34,163 bases of DNA from Acidimicrobiia bacterium. GTDB taxonomy: Bacteria; Actinomycetota; Acidimicrobiia; Acidimicrobiales; Bin134. A program made the translations under genes and the position numbers. The stretch lies in the NCBI GenBank assembly GCA_022827405.1, contig JAJDTA010000182.1, positions 1 to 34,163 on the forward strand, written 5' to 3'. Positions 21,861 through 29,620 of this stretch are shown piece after piece. The first letter of the stretch is position 1; every line of letters starts with the position of its first letter. The notes below the pieces were generated by a model, which saw nothing but the letters and a program-made list of their open reading frames with translations, made no database searches and had not been told where the DNA came from.

Positions 21861-23471
21861 ATGCGGCTGACCGAACTTCGACTGAGCCCTGAACTGCTCC
21901 CATGGCGCGATGACATCAGGGAGTTTCTGAACTCAGAGATGGCCCCCGACGTGGTAGCCGGCCACGTCGACCCCACCGACCTCACCGGCCTTGACTGGGC
22001 CTTCGAACAGCGACACCAACGAGAAGCCGCTCGGCGGCACATGCTGGCCGTCTCTCTTCCGGTAGTCGACGGTGGGCTCGGCAAGTCCCGAGCCTGGAAG
22101 CACGTCTACGACCTGGAGGCCGCTTTCTTCGGTGCACCGTCCATCGATACCGGGGTCACGCTGTGCGGGTTCGTTCTGTCCCGCTATGGAACCGAGGCCC
22201 AAAAGGCGCGTTGGCTAACGCCCATGATCTCAGGCCAAATGATGGGCGCGATCGCCTATAGCGAAGCCGGTGCGGGCAACAACTTGGCCGCCATCTCAAC
22301 AACCGCCATACGTAGCGCTGAGGGATGGGAGGTGTCGGGTACCAAGTCGCACGTAACCGGGGCTCACAAAGCCGACGTTGCGGTGGTTTTGGCGGTCACC
22401 GACACCGAGGCCCAACCCCGGAATTCGATGTCGATGTTCCTGGTACCCCTGGATGCTCCCGGAGTTCACCTGCTTCGAAGGCCTACCGTCAACCGCTGGA
22501 CTCTGGGGGAGATTGCCTTCCAGCGGGTACGGCTTGACGAGAATTGTCTGCTGGGCGAAGTGGGAAACGGCTGGCCTCAGGTCATGGCCGCGGTTGGCGC
22601 GGAGCGTGGTTCTCTGGCCCATTACGGATGGATCGAACAATGGCTGATGCGGCTCCCCGCGGGGGTTCCCGATTGGCAGCGGGCCCGACTCCACGGGGGC
22701 GCGACTCAGGTCCGAGCCTTCTGCCAACGACTGATCGACTACGAGATCGCGGGCCGCCCGGTGGGATATGAGGCGTCGGTCGTGAAGGTGACGGCCACCG
22801 AGTTGCTCCAAGACATCGCTCGCACTGCCCGATCGGCCGCAGGACCAACCCAGACGGAATGGACGCCGCTGTTCGACGAAGGGCCTCCGTATGCTTACAA
22901 CGCCTTGGAGGCCCTCCACCCGACGATCTCCGTGGGGGCCAACGAGACCCACCGGGACATGATCGCGACTGCCCTCTTGAGCGAAGACCCGCCCGCGAAC
23001 CCTCACCCCAGCGGTGAAAGCGATGATCCCGTGCTCGCCGCTTGTGCCGATATGGCCGCCGACGCCCGGGAAGTCCTGTCCCTGACAGCTCAGGATGCCC
23101 TGAACCGGCCGCTCTATGGAAAAACCGTGGGTGATTTCCAGGTCGCCCGACATCGCTTTGTCGACATGGCCATTGCTGTCGAGGCCATGGAGTTGGCCAC
23201 TGCGGAGGCGGCCCTCGCCCCTCCCGGCCCACAGCGCGAATATCTGGTGTCAGCCGCCAAGGTGACCGGCAACGAATTCCTGCTGGATGTGTTGGCCGGC
23301 GCCCATCAGTTGCACGGAGCCGACGGATACTACGACGACCACAATCTCGCTCCCCTCACCCAGCGGGCCTGGGCCGCCCAGGCCCGGAAAGGCACGACCG
23401 CCGAGCACCTGGATCAGCTGGCCAGCCTCACCCGCCAATCCTCTAGGCGGGGGCGCTTCCGGCAATGGTGA
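21861..23471 (+). CDS. Acyl-CoA dehydrogenase with an extra C-terminal helical domain
   Basis: 536 residues, about 150 longer than a standard acyl-CoA dehydrogenase. Residues 1-373 form a complete enzyme: N-terminal helices, A-Y-S-E-A-G-A-G-N-N (132-141) at the FAD/substrate site, beta domain to about 240, then a helical domain ending in V-G-A-N-E-T-H-R-D-M-I-A. Residues about 390-525 read again as an acyl-CoA dehydrogenase C-terminal bundle (Y-G-K-T-V-G-D-F-Q-V-A-R-H-R-F-V-D-M; L-H-G-A-D-G-Y-Y-D-D-H-N-L). So it looks like one enzyme plus half of a second fused in one chain. Substrate not readable. Overlaps the convergent TauD gene by 29 bp. Confidence 0.85.
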   Translation: MRLTELRLSPELLPWRDDIREFLNSEMAPDVVAGHVDPTDLTGLDWAFEQRHQREAARRHMLAVSLPVVDGGLGKSRAWKHVYDLEAAFFGAPSIDTGVTLCGFVLSRYGTEAQKARWLTPMISGQMMGAIAYSEAGAGNNLAAISTTAIRSAEGWEVSGTKSHVTGAHKADVAVVLAVTDTEAQPRNSMSMFLVPLDAPGVHLLRRPTVNRWTLGEIAFQRVRLDENCLLGEVGNGWPQVMAAVGAERGSLAHYGWIEQWLMRLPAGVPDWQRARLHGGATQVRAFCQRLIDYEIAGRPVGYEASVVKVTATELLQDIARTARSAAGPTQTEWTPLFDEGPPYAYNALEALHPTISVGANETHRDMIATALLSEDPPANPHPSGESDDPVLAACADMAADAREVLSLTAQDALNRPLYGKTVGDFQVARHRFVDMAIAVEAMELATAEAALAPPGPQREYLVSAAKVTGNEFLLDVLAGAHQLHGADGYYDDHNLAPLTQRAWAAQARKGTTAEHLDQLASLTRQSSRRGRFRQW

Positions 23472-24225
23472 CCCGATGGAGCACGCGCTCCTCGCCGGCC
23501 ACATCGCCTACTACGGCATGCTGAGTAGACCGGTTGTCCCAGATCACTAGGTCGCCGTCGCGCCAGCGGTGTCGATACGTATTCTCGTAGCGCCCGATGA
23601 CCCCGTAGAGGTATTCCAGCAAGGGCTGGCTCTCCTCCGGTGACCACCCATCGATGCGGGTCACGTAGTTGTCGTTGACGAACAGCGCTTCGCCACCAGT
23701 GTCGGGATGAGCCCTCACCACCGGGTGGACAGCCACCACCGCTTCGTGGTCCAAACCGGCATCGGCGGCCAGGCTGGTGCCCTCGTGAACCGCGGAAAGT
23801 GTACGGAGCATGTCTTGAAGTCCGGGCGACAGGGACTGGAACGCCTTGACCGCGCTGGCAAACATGGTGTCGCCGCCCACCTTGGGAAGCACCCGGGCCA
23901 AGAGCAGGGTGTAGGCGTGGGGGTCGCTCATGTGGGTCGAGTCGGAGTGCCACGTCTGGGTGATGGGGTTCGGGTCGTAGATCTTCATGATCCCCGGATA
24001 CCCCTCGATCGACGGCACGTAGGGGTGGATTGAGATCTCTCCCCAATGGGCAGCAAAAGCGAGCTGGTCTTCAGGGGTCATGGCCCCCTGATCACGGATG
24101 CAGATGACCCCGTTGACATGGAGCGCGTCGCGCACCGCGACAAAGTCGGTGTCGAAAATCTGCCCAGTCAGATCGAGTCCTAGCACCTCCGCGCCCAAGG
24201 CCCCTGCCAGTTGCCGGATCTCCAT
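23443..24225 (-). CDS. TauD/TfdA family Fe(II)/2-oxoglutarate dioxygenase
   Basis: 260 residues. Iron triad W-H-S-D (His93, Asp95) and T-Q-H-A-V (His236), with Arg251 in the position that binds 2-oxoglutarate; the N-terminus G-A-L-G-A-E-V-L-G-L-D-L is typical of the taurine/2,4-D dioxygenase group. It hydroxylates a substrate using O2 and 2-oxoglutarate, often releasing sulfite or an aldehyde. The substrate is unknown; the sulfonate or ether types are only family precedents. Divergent from a TetR regulator with a palindrome between them, so it is probably that regulator's target. The 3' end overlaps the acyl-CoA dehydrogenase gene by 29 bp. Confidence 0.92.
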   Translation of the reverse strand: MEIRQLAGALGAEVLGLDLTGQIFDTDFVAVRDALHVNGVICIRDQGAMTPEDQLAFAAHWGEISIHPYVPSIEGYPGIMKIYDPNPITQTWHSDSTHMSDPHAYTLLLARVLPKVGGDTMFASAVKAFQSLSPGLQDMLRTLSAVHEGTSLAADAGLDHEAVVAVHPVVRAHPDTGGEALFVNDNYVTRIDGWSPEESQPLLEYLYGVIGRYENTYRHRWRDGDLVIWDNRSTQHAVVGDVAGEERVLHRVTIAGSAPA

Positions 24226-24234
24226 GGTTGAGAA

Positions 24235-24294
24235 ACTCTAACCAGTCATCGCCGAGGTCACAATGTGACACATCGCTTCGTTATGGTATAGGGT
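24235..24294. promoter_or_regulatory. Divergent promoters with a palindromic operator
   Basis: A perfect palindrome GTCACA-A-TGTGAC occupies 24257-24269. Minus strand: -35 TTGTGA (24263-24258), 17-bp spacer, -10 TAGAGT (24240-24235), 9 nt to the TauD ATG. Plus strand: -35 GTGACA (24265-24270), 18-bp spacer, -10 TAGGGT (24289-24294), 6 nt to the TetR ATG. The palindrome covers both -35 elements, as expected if the TetR protein represses both genes. Confidence 0.6.
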
Positions 24295-24300
24295 CGCCTG

Positions 24301-24939
24301 ATGGGAACCTCTAGCAAGCTCAGAAAATACCGTTACGATCATGAGGATCTGGAAACTAATAGTCGTTCTGCAATAGCTGAAGCGGGACGGGTGTTATTTC
24401 TCAAACAGGGCATTGCCTCGACGACTATGGGGGAAATTGCTGAGCAGGCGGGGGTGAGCAGAGTCACTGTGTACCGCCACTTCCCTGAATGCGGCGCCAT
24501 TGCATTCGTCGTGTACAACCAAATGCTGGAGTCAATTCTCGAAGCCACACGAACAGGAGTTCCTACCGGAGTCAGCGGGCTCGATGCTGCTCGGCACTGT
24601 CTGAATGCTCTCTTTGCCGCATATCCCTCGCAAGAATCCGCATTCCGCTACTGCGCAGCATTCAGTTCTTACTACGCAATGGAGGAACGATCAGACGAAC
24701 TAGAGGAATGGTATGACGCTCGGGAATTCCAGGGGCTCGCCGATGCTTGTGCCGCATTCTTCGGATCCCAGTTCGACCGAGAGACATCCGGCCGTCTGAT
24801 GGCACTCACCGATGCCGCCGCGAGCGGCTTGTGCGGATTAGCGGTCGCCGGCTCGCCGCTAAATCAGACCAACGTCGAATCCCGCCTACGCAACCTACAG
24901 GAGTTGATCTTAGGCCAATTCGACGCCCTCGCCGCCTAG
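24301..24939 (+). CDS. TetR family transcriptional regulator
   Basis: 212 residues. Helix-turn-helix at about 41-61 (T-T-M-G-E-I-A-E-Q-A-G-V-S-R-V-T-V-Y-R-H-F) preceded by A-E-A-G-R-V-L-F-L-K-Q-G; the helical ligand domain follows with no recognisable ligand signature. ATG start with TAGGGT 6 nt upstream and no Shine-Dalgarno, so probably leaderless. The 5' half uses visibly more A/T-ending codons than neighbouring genes, a hint of different origin. Divergent TauD dioxygenase is the likely target. Confidence 0.93.
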   Translation: MGTSSKLRKYRYDHEDLETNSRSAIAEAGRVLFLKQGIASTTMGEIAEQAGVSRVTVYRHFPECGAIAFVVYNQMLESILEATRTGVPTGVSGLDAARHCLNALFAAYPSQESAFRYCAAFSSYYAMEERSDELEEWYDAREFQGLADACAAFFGSQFDRETSGRLMALTDAAASGLCGLAVAGSPLNQTNVESRLRNLQELILGQFDALAA

Positions 24940-24999
24940 GACGCAGCCGCCCTTGGGCAACGAGCGGCCGGCTAGGGACACCTCGTCCGCTTCCCGGCC

Positions 25000-26157
25000 C
25001 TACCCTTCCGGACCCTCAATGTTGTAGAGGGCAGCCGCATTCTCCCAGAGCAGCTTGCGCCTGACTTCCTCGCTGTGGCCGGCAAGCGAAGCATCGATCC
25101 GCTCGCGGACGTTGCCGTAGAGACAGGTGGGGTGGGGAAAGTCGGTCTCGAACAGCACGTTGTCAACGCCGATCTTGTCGAGCAGCCGCTGGGGCGCCGT
25201 CTCCTCGAACCAGTAGCAGGCGTAGACCTGGCGGCGGAAGTACTCGCTGGGCAGCATCTCGAAGTTGGGTGCATGGTCGAGTCCACCGCATTCATTGAAG
25301 GAGTGGTCAACCGCCTCAAGCACGAAGGGGATGAAGCCGATGCCGCTTTCCACCGACACGAACTTGAGGTCGGGATAACGAGGAAGCACGCCAGATCCCA
25401 GTAGATCAGTGAGCTGGATGCCGTTCTTCAGAAACATCTCCAGCGACGCGTAGGCGTATGTCGAAGGCTTGCCATGGGCCGCCATCCGCTCAGGGGTGAA
25501 CCCGGTGGTGGTGTCGCCGCTGCCGATGTGGAAGCTGATGGGGAGACCGGCCTCCTGGGCCACCGACCACAGCGGATCCCAGTGGGGGTCGCCCAGCAAC
25601 GGCAGCCCGAACCGCTGCGGCTCTCCGGTGAACAAAACAGCCCGGTGGCCGAGTTCAGCGCACCGAGCGACCTCCGCCACCGTGTCGTCAATGTCCCAGA
25701 AGGGGGTCGAGATGACGGCCACGAATCGCCGGGGGTCGGGCGAGATCCAGTCCAATTGGAAGTTGTTGTAGGCCTGCACGCAGGCCAGCATGAGCTCGCG
25801 GTCTTTCAGCTTCAAGAAGTGCTGCGCCCCAAAGCCGCCGACGTTCGGATAGAGCACCTGGGCCCAGATTCCCTGCTCGTCCATGAGCTTCAATCGCTCA
25901 CTGGCGTCATAGGCCGCCGGGTGGATCTCCTCGAACACCGAAGGGCCAGAGGGAAAGGGCTCCGGCCAACCGGCCACCGCGGTCATTCCCACCGACGAGA
26001 ACACCTCTCCTCCCACGAACCAGTGATCTTTGCCCTCGTCGGTGCGCTCCACCCGGGGCACCCGGTCTCTCAACTTGGCGGGAACCCGGGCAACAAAGGT
26101 ATCGGGGGGCTCAGTCACATGGGTGTCGACGTCGATTACGAGCTCAGCGTTGGCCAT
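25000..26157 (-). CDS. Amidohydrolase-2 family metal-dependent hydrolase
   Basis: 385 residues from ATG 26157; the frame is open further upstream, but that stretch overlaps the SDR end and is not family-like. N-terminal V-I-D-V-D-T-H-V-T-E (Asp9, Asp11, His13, Glu16), I-S-F-H-I-G-S-G-D, V-S-V-E-S-G and L-F-E-T-D-F-P-H-P-T reproduce the metal and catalytic positions of the family. A GGGGGA near the start may serve as ribosome site. Last gene of a five-gene minus-strand run after the SDR (50 bp gap). Probable hydrolase or decarboxylase of a ring-cleavage or CoA-free acid intermediate; substrate unknown. Confidence 0.87.
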   Translation of the reverse strand: MANAELVIDVDTHVTEPPDTFVARVPAKLRDRVPRVERTDEGKDHWFVGGEVFSSVGMTAVAGWPEPFPSGPSVFEEIHPAAYDASERLKLMDEQGIWAQVLYPNVGGFGAQHFLKLKDRELMLACVQAYNNFQLDWISPDPRRFVAVISTPFWDIDDTVAEVARCAELGHRAVLFTGEPQRFGLPLLGDPHWDPLWSVAQEAGLPISFHIGSGDTTTGFTPERMAAHGKPSTYAYASLEMFLKNGIQLTDLLGSGVLPRYPDLKFVSVESGIGFIPFVLEAVDHSFNECGGLDHAPNFEMLPSEYFRRQVYACYWFEETAPQRLLDKIGVDNVLFETDFPHPTCLYGNVRERIDASLAGHSEEVRRKLLWENAAALYNIEGPEG

Positions 26158-26207
26158 GTCCCCAGTTTGCCCCACCCCTCCACTGGTGTCAGATAGTGGG
26201 TCTTGGA

Positions 26208-26957
26208 TCAATTTTTTGGGCTGCGGGCCATACCGCCGTCGATCACCACGGTTTGACCGTTCATGAAGCTCGACTCTTCTGAGCACAGAAACAGCAGCAG
26301 TCCCACGAGATCTTCGGGCTGACCCTGTCGTCGGACGGTCTGGCGGGCCAAGAGTGTCTGGACCTGCTGTTCGGGGAGTTTGGCGGTCATCATCCCCGGA
26401 GCAATGCCGTTGACCCTGATGTTGTCGTCGGCGAACTCATCGGCCAACACGCGGGTGACGCCGTTGAGAGCGAGCTTCGACACCGTGTAGGCCCCGGCGT
26501 CCATCAGAGCACCATTCGACGATTGATTCACGACGACCCCACCGCCCCGACTTCGCATGGACGCGGCGCAGGCCTTGGCGCACATGATGGGGGCGACGGT
26601 GTTCACGGCCAATATTTCCAACCATTCATCCTTGGAGAGCGGCAAGGCGTCGCTCCACTTGCCCCGGGCCAAGCCGGCGTTGTTGACCAGGATGTCCACC
26701 CCGCCGAATGCGTCGGTCGCGGCTTGCACCATGGCCTCAATGTCATATTCATCTGCGACATCGCAGCGAACACCGATGGCCTGAGCACCGGACGCAGCAA
26801 TGTCGGCAGCGGTGCGGTTTGCCGCCTCGCCATCGATATCTGAGACCACCACCGCGGCGCCCTCGGCGGCAAGGGCCCGGGCGTAGACAACCCCCAACCC
26901 TCCCACTCCGGCGCCCCCTGCGCCGGTGACGATCGCTACTTTGCCTTCAAGTTTCAT
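26208..26957 (-). CDS. SDR family oxidoreductase with extended cofactor loop
   Basis: 249 residues. The nucleotide motif is T-G-A-G-G-A-G-V-G-G-L-G (11-22), longer and richer in Gly than the normal T-G-x3-G-x-G. N-N-A-G at 92-95, Ser146/147, and Y-T-V-S-K giving Tyr157 and Lys161 are intact, so it should be active. Asp40 after beta 2 suggests NAD(H). AAGGG is 6 nt before the ATG. Fourth gene of the CoA-transferase run, 47 bp after the secreted hydrolase gene. Confidence 0.9.
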   Translation of the reverse strand: MKLEGKVAIVTGAGGAGVGGLGVVYARALAAEGAAVVVSDIDGEAANRTAADIAASGAQAIGVRCDVADEYDIEAMVQAATDAFGGVDILVNNAGLARGKWSDALPLSKDEWLEILAVNTVAPIMCAKACAASMRSRGGGVVVNQSSNGALMDAGAYTVSKLALNGVTRVLADEFADDNIRVNGIAPGMMTAKLPEQQVQTLLARQTVRRQGQPEDLVGLLLFLCSEESSFMNGQTVVIDGGMARSPKN

Positions 26958-27004
26958 CAGGTCCCTTTCGTCGCCCGCCGGGTCAATTTAGCCGCGAAAC
27001 CAGT

Positions 27005-28507
27005 TCAAGAGTTCGGGGCGAAGCTGATCGGAATTCGGATCGTGGCCTCGGGGTCTTGGAGGCCGGAGTCATTGACCGCGATCACGCAGTCGTCGACGGT
27101 GGCATCGCAGATGCCGGTGCCGACCGCGCCGGCGATGATCGTCAACTCCACCGATCCCTCGCCAGTAGGATTGCCATGCAAGATCCATGCGTTGGTGAAG
27201 TCGCAGGCCCCCGAGCCTTCGGTGCCGCCTTGCGAGCACTGGAGAACGTTCACGGTTTGTTCGGGGAGGTAACCGCTCCAGGTGACCACCACGGTCTGCC
27301 CGTCGACCAGCCCGGTTGTCGGCTCGGCCGAGGCCTGGCGGCTGAGCTCGGGCATCTCGACCTCCACGGTCAAACCCGAATCGGCCTCGGCCGCGAACAC
27401 CAGCTCGGCATTGGGAGACGAGCGGGGCTGTTGCAATCGAGCTGCCGCCTGGTCGTCGCCGCTGAGAGACACGGCCAAGAAATCCAGGATGGTAGTAACC
27501 ACGTCGTCGAAGAAGTCGCTGCCCGAACCCAGCCACGATCCGTGGTCCCCGCCTTCAAGGGTCAGCAGGCCCTTGATCGTTGAGACCTCATTGAACAGCA
27601 CTGGTGAGGTCGCGTAGAGAATCAACGGGTCCTTGGTGCCGTGAATGATCAAGGTAGGCGGAGTAGCGGTGAAGTCGTATTCGCCCACGAAGGGGGCTGG
27701 CGGACCCGCCATGGCCACCACCGCACGCACCCGCTCGTCGCGGCAACAACTGTTGGCGCTGATTCCCAGCACGGTGATCGCCCCGTTGGAATGCCCTATG
27801 GCCGCGATTTGGCTGTCATCCACAATGCCCGCCATCGGCCACTGGGGATCGGCGGCCCGTTCGACAACGGTGTCGATCAGAAAGCTCAGGTCTCCTGGTT
27901 GGGAACCGGTGTCGCCCGCGTCGGGACCACCTGGATTGAATCTCGAACTGCGGGGGAACTCAGGGGCGACCACTACGTATCCCCCTGAAGCCACCGCAGC
28001 CAGAATCTCTCCATATCCCTCCGGATAACCGCCCAGCCCGTGGGCGAACAGCACCAGCGGATAGGGGCCACCGGCCGGCAAAGCGTTTTCGACGGGAGTG
28101 GGCGCGCCGTCAACCGCGGCCGGATAGACGATCAGGGTCCGAAGGATCCGGCTGTCCCGACCGGGGTCGTCTCCGCTCGGCGGTGTCACGCGCTCATGGT
28201 CGGTGTAGACCTCTTCGATGTAGCCAACCCCAGTGGCAACGGGGCCAGGCTCACTTGCGACAGGTTCGGAATCTTCAGCAGATACGGAGGGAACGTCTAC
28301 GGCTGGGGTTCCAGTCGGGCCATCAGTAGCTGGCTCAATCGGAGTCGTCTCCACCGCAGGAGTTAGCTGGGTGGCATCGTCGAGCTGTTGGGCACCATTT
28401 GGAGCCTCGCCCGGTTGTTCAACAGGCGATCCGCATGCCAGCAGCAGAGCTGCACCCAGGGCAACGACGCTGATAATGGCCGCAATACGGCCCTTCGAGT
28501 CCAACAT
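27005..28507 (-). CDS. Secreted lipoprotein: alpha/beta hydrolase plus neocarzinostatin-like domain
   Basis: 500 residues. Lipoprotein signal with L-L-A-C lipobox (Cys25), then a Pro/Thr/Glu-rich linker to about 95. Alpha/beta hydrolase domain about 120-350: oxyanion region F-A-H-G-L-G-G, nucleophile G-H-S-N-G (Ser240), Asp293 (H-G-T-K-D-P) and His322 (G-G-D-H-G-S-W), resembling PETase/lipase-like or PAF-acetylhydrolase-like esterases. Residues about 400-497 are an Ig-like domain whose Cys pairs (424/435, 467/474) and V-T-W-S-G-Y, C-D-F and C-V-I-A-V-N-D strands match the neocarzinostatin family. Outer-surface esterase with a binding domain (inference). Starts 6 bp after the ADH stop. Confidence 0.82.
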   Translation of the reverse strand: MLDSKGRIAAIISVVALGAALLLACGSPVEQPGEAPNGAQQLDDATQLTPAVETTPIEPATDGPTGTPAVDVPSVSAEDSEPVASEPGPVATGVGYIEEVYTDHERVTPPSGDDPGRDSRILRTLIVYPAAVDGAPTPVENALPAGGPYPLVLFAHGLGGYPEGYGEILAAVASGGYVVVAPEFPRSSRFNPGGPDAGDTGSQPGDLSFLIDTVVERAADPQWPMAGIVDDSQIAAIGHSNGAITVLGISANSCCRDERVRAVVAMAGPPAPFVGEYDFTATPPTLIIHGTKDPLILYATSPVLFNEVSTIKGLLTLEGGDHGSWLGSGSDFFDDVVTTILDFLAVSLSGDDQAAARLQQPRSSPNAELVFAAEADSGLTVEVEMPELSRQASAEPTTGLVDGQTVVVTWSGYLPEQTVNVLQCSQGGTEGSGACDFTNAWILHGNPTGEGSVELTIIAGAVGTGICDATVDDCVIAVNDSGLQDPEATIRIPISFAPNS

Positions 28508-28513
28508 CTGGTC

Positions 28514-29620
28514 TCAGAATACGACGACCCCGCGGGCGTTGTGGCCGTCTTCCATCTTCTCCACAGCGCCGTTGATCTCCTCTAGCTCGAAACGATGGGT
28601 GATGAGCTTTTCGATCTCAAGCTGGCCTTGGCGGTACATCTCCACCAGCATCGGAATGTCGGCGGTGGGGCGCGATGTGCCGTACACACAGCCCATGAGG
28701 GTTTTCTCCGTCATGCAGAACTCCAGGCCGGGGAGCTCGGTCAGCGCCCCGACGGGCTGGACGCCGATGGCCACGACGGTGCCGTCCTGGCGGAGGCAGT
28801 CCCAGGCCAGTCGGACCAGCGAGGGGATGCCGACGACCTCAAAGGCATAGTCAGCGCCTTCGCCCCCGGTCAGCTCGAAGATCTGCGCCACGGTCGACTC
28901 TGGGCTGTCGTTCTTGACGAGGTTGGTGGCTCCGAATCCCTGGGCCATAGCCAGTTTGTCGTCGTGAAGGTCGACCCCGATGATCGCACTGGCCCCGGCC
29001 AGCGCAGCGGCCTGGATGACGTTGAGCACCACACCACCGCAGCCGATCACCACCACGGATGAGCCCGGTTGGACCTTGGCCCGGTTGAACACGGCCGAGG
29101 TGCCGGTCAGCACGCCGCATCCGGTCATCGCGGCAATCTCCAGCGGCACGTCGCCAGGGATCGGTATGGCCCGCCTCTCGTTGCACACGAGCTCTTCTGA
29201 GAGGGTGCCGATCGCTGAAAATTGATAGAGACCGCGGCCATCGGAATCGGCCATGCGCGGCTCACCGTTGGCGGAATCGGTGCCGGTGAAAGTCAGATCC
29301 AGATTCGCGGAGCACAGGTTGGGCCGGCCCTTGAGGCAGTTCCGGCACACCCCGCAGTGGATCAGGGCCGAGAGCACCACATGGTCGCCCACCTGGCAAG
29401 TCGTGACTTCGCTTCCGATTTCCTCCACGACGCCCGCGCCTTCGTGGCCGAGGATCATCGGGAGAGGGAACGGCAAGTCCCCGGTTTGCACCGCGACGTC
29501 TGAATGGCACAGGCCACTGGCCCCAACCCTGACCCGAACATCATGGGGACCGACAGTGCCGGAGGTGAACTCCACCACATCGATGGGTACCCCGGCCTCA
29601 TATACGACTGCGGCCTTCAT
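28514..29620 (-). CDS. Zinc-dependent alcohol dehydrogenase (MDR family)
   Basis: 368 residues. Catalytic zinc ligands Cys38 (G-L-C-H-S), His59 (G-H-E) and Cys168 (G-C-G-V); structural zinc C-x2-C-x2-C-x7-C at Cys89, 92, 95, 103. Rossmann motif is G-C-G-G-V-V (193-198): the final Gly of the usual G-x-G-x-x-G is Val. An Asp follows beta 2 (I-G-V-D-L-H-D), favouring NAD. The length and the insert after the structural zinc match class III or NDMA-dependent types found in actinobacteria. Start overlaps the CoA-transferase stop by one base (TAATG), so translational coupling is expected. Confidence 0.93.
   Translation of the reverse strand: MKAAVVYEAGVPIDVVEFTSGTVGPHDVRVRVGASGLCHSDVAVQTGDLPFPLPMILGHEGAGVVEEIGSEVTTCQVGDHVVLSALIHCGVCRNCLKGRPNLCSANLDLTFTGTDSANGEPRMADSDGRGLYQFSAIGTLSEELVCNERRAIPIPGDVPLEIAAMTGCGVLTGTSAVFNRAKVQPGSSVVVIGCGGVVLNVIQAAALAGASAIIGVDLHDDKLAMAQGFGATNLVKNDSPESTVAQIFELTGGEGADYAFEVVGIPSLVRLAWDCLRQDGTVVAIGVQPVGALTELPGLEFCMTEKTLMGCVYGTSRPTADIPMLVEMYRQGQLEIEKLITHRFELEEINGAVEKMEDGHNARGVVVF

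Noticed and set aside
22296-23153. 285-codon minus-strand open frame inside the acyl-CoA dehydrogenase gene
   Set aside because: Antisense shadow; the plus strand holds the family motifs.
24940-24999. Intrinsic terminator between the TetR and amidohydrolase genes
   Set aside because: No stable hairpin followed by a T-run could be found in these 60 bp.
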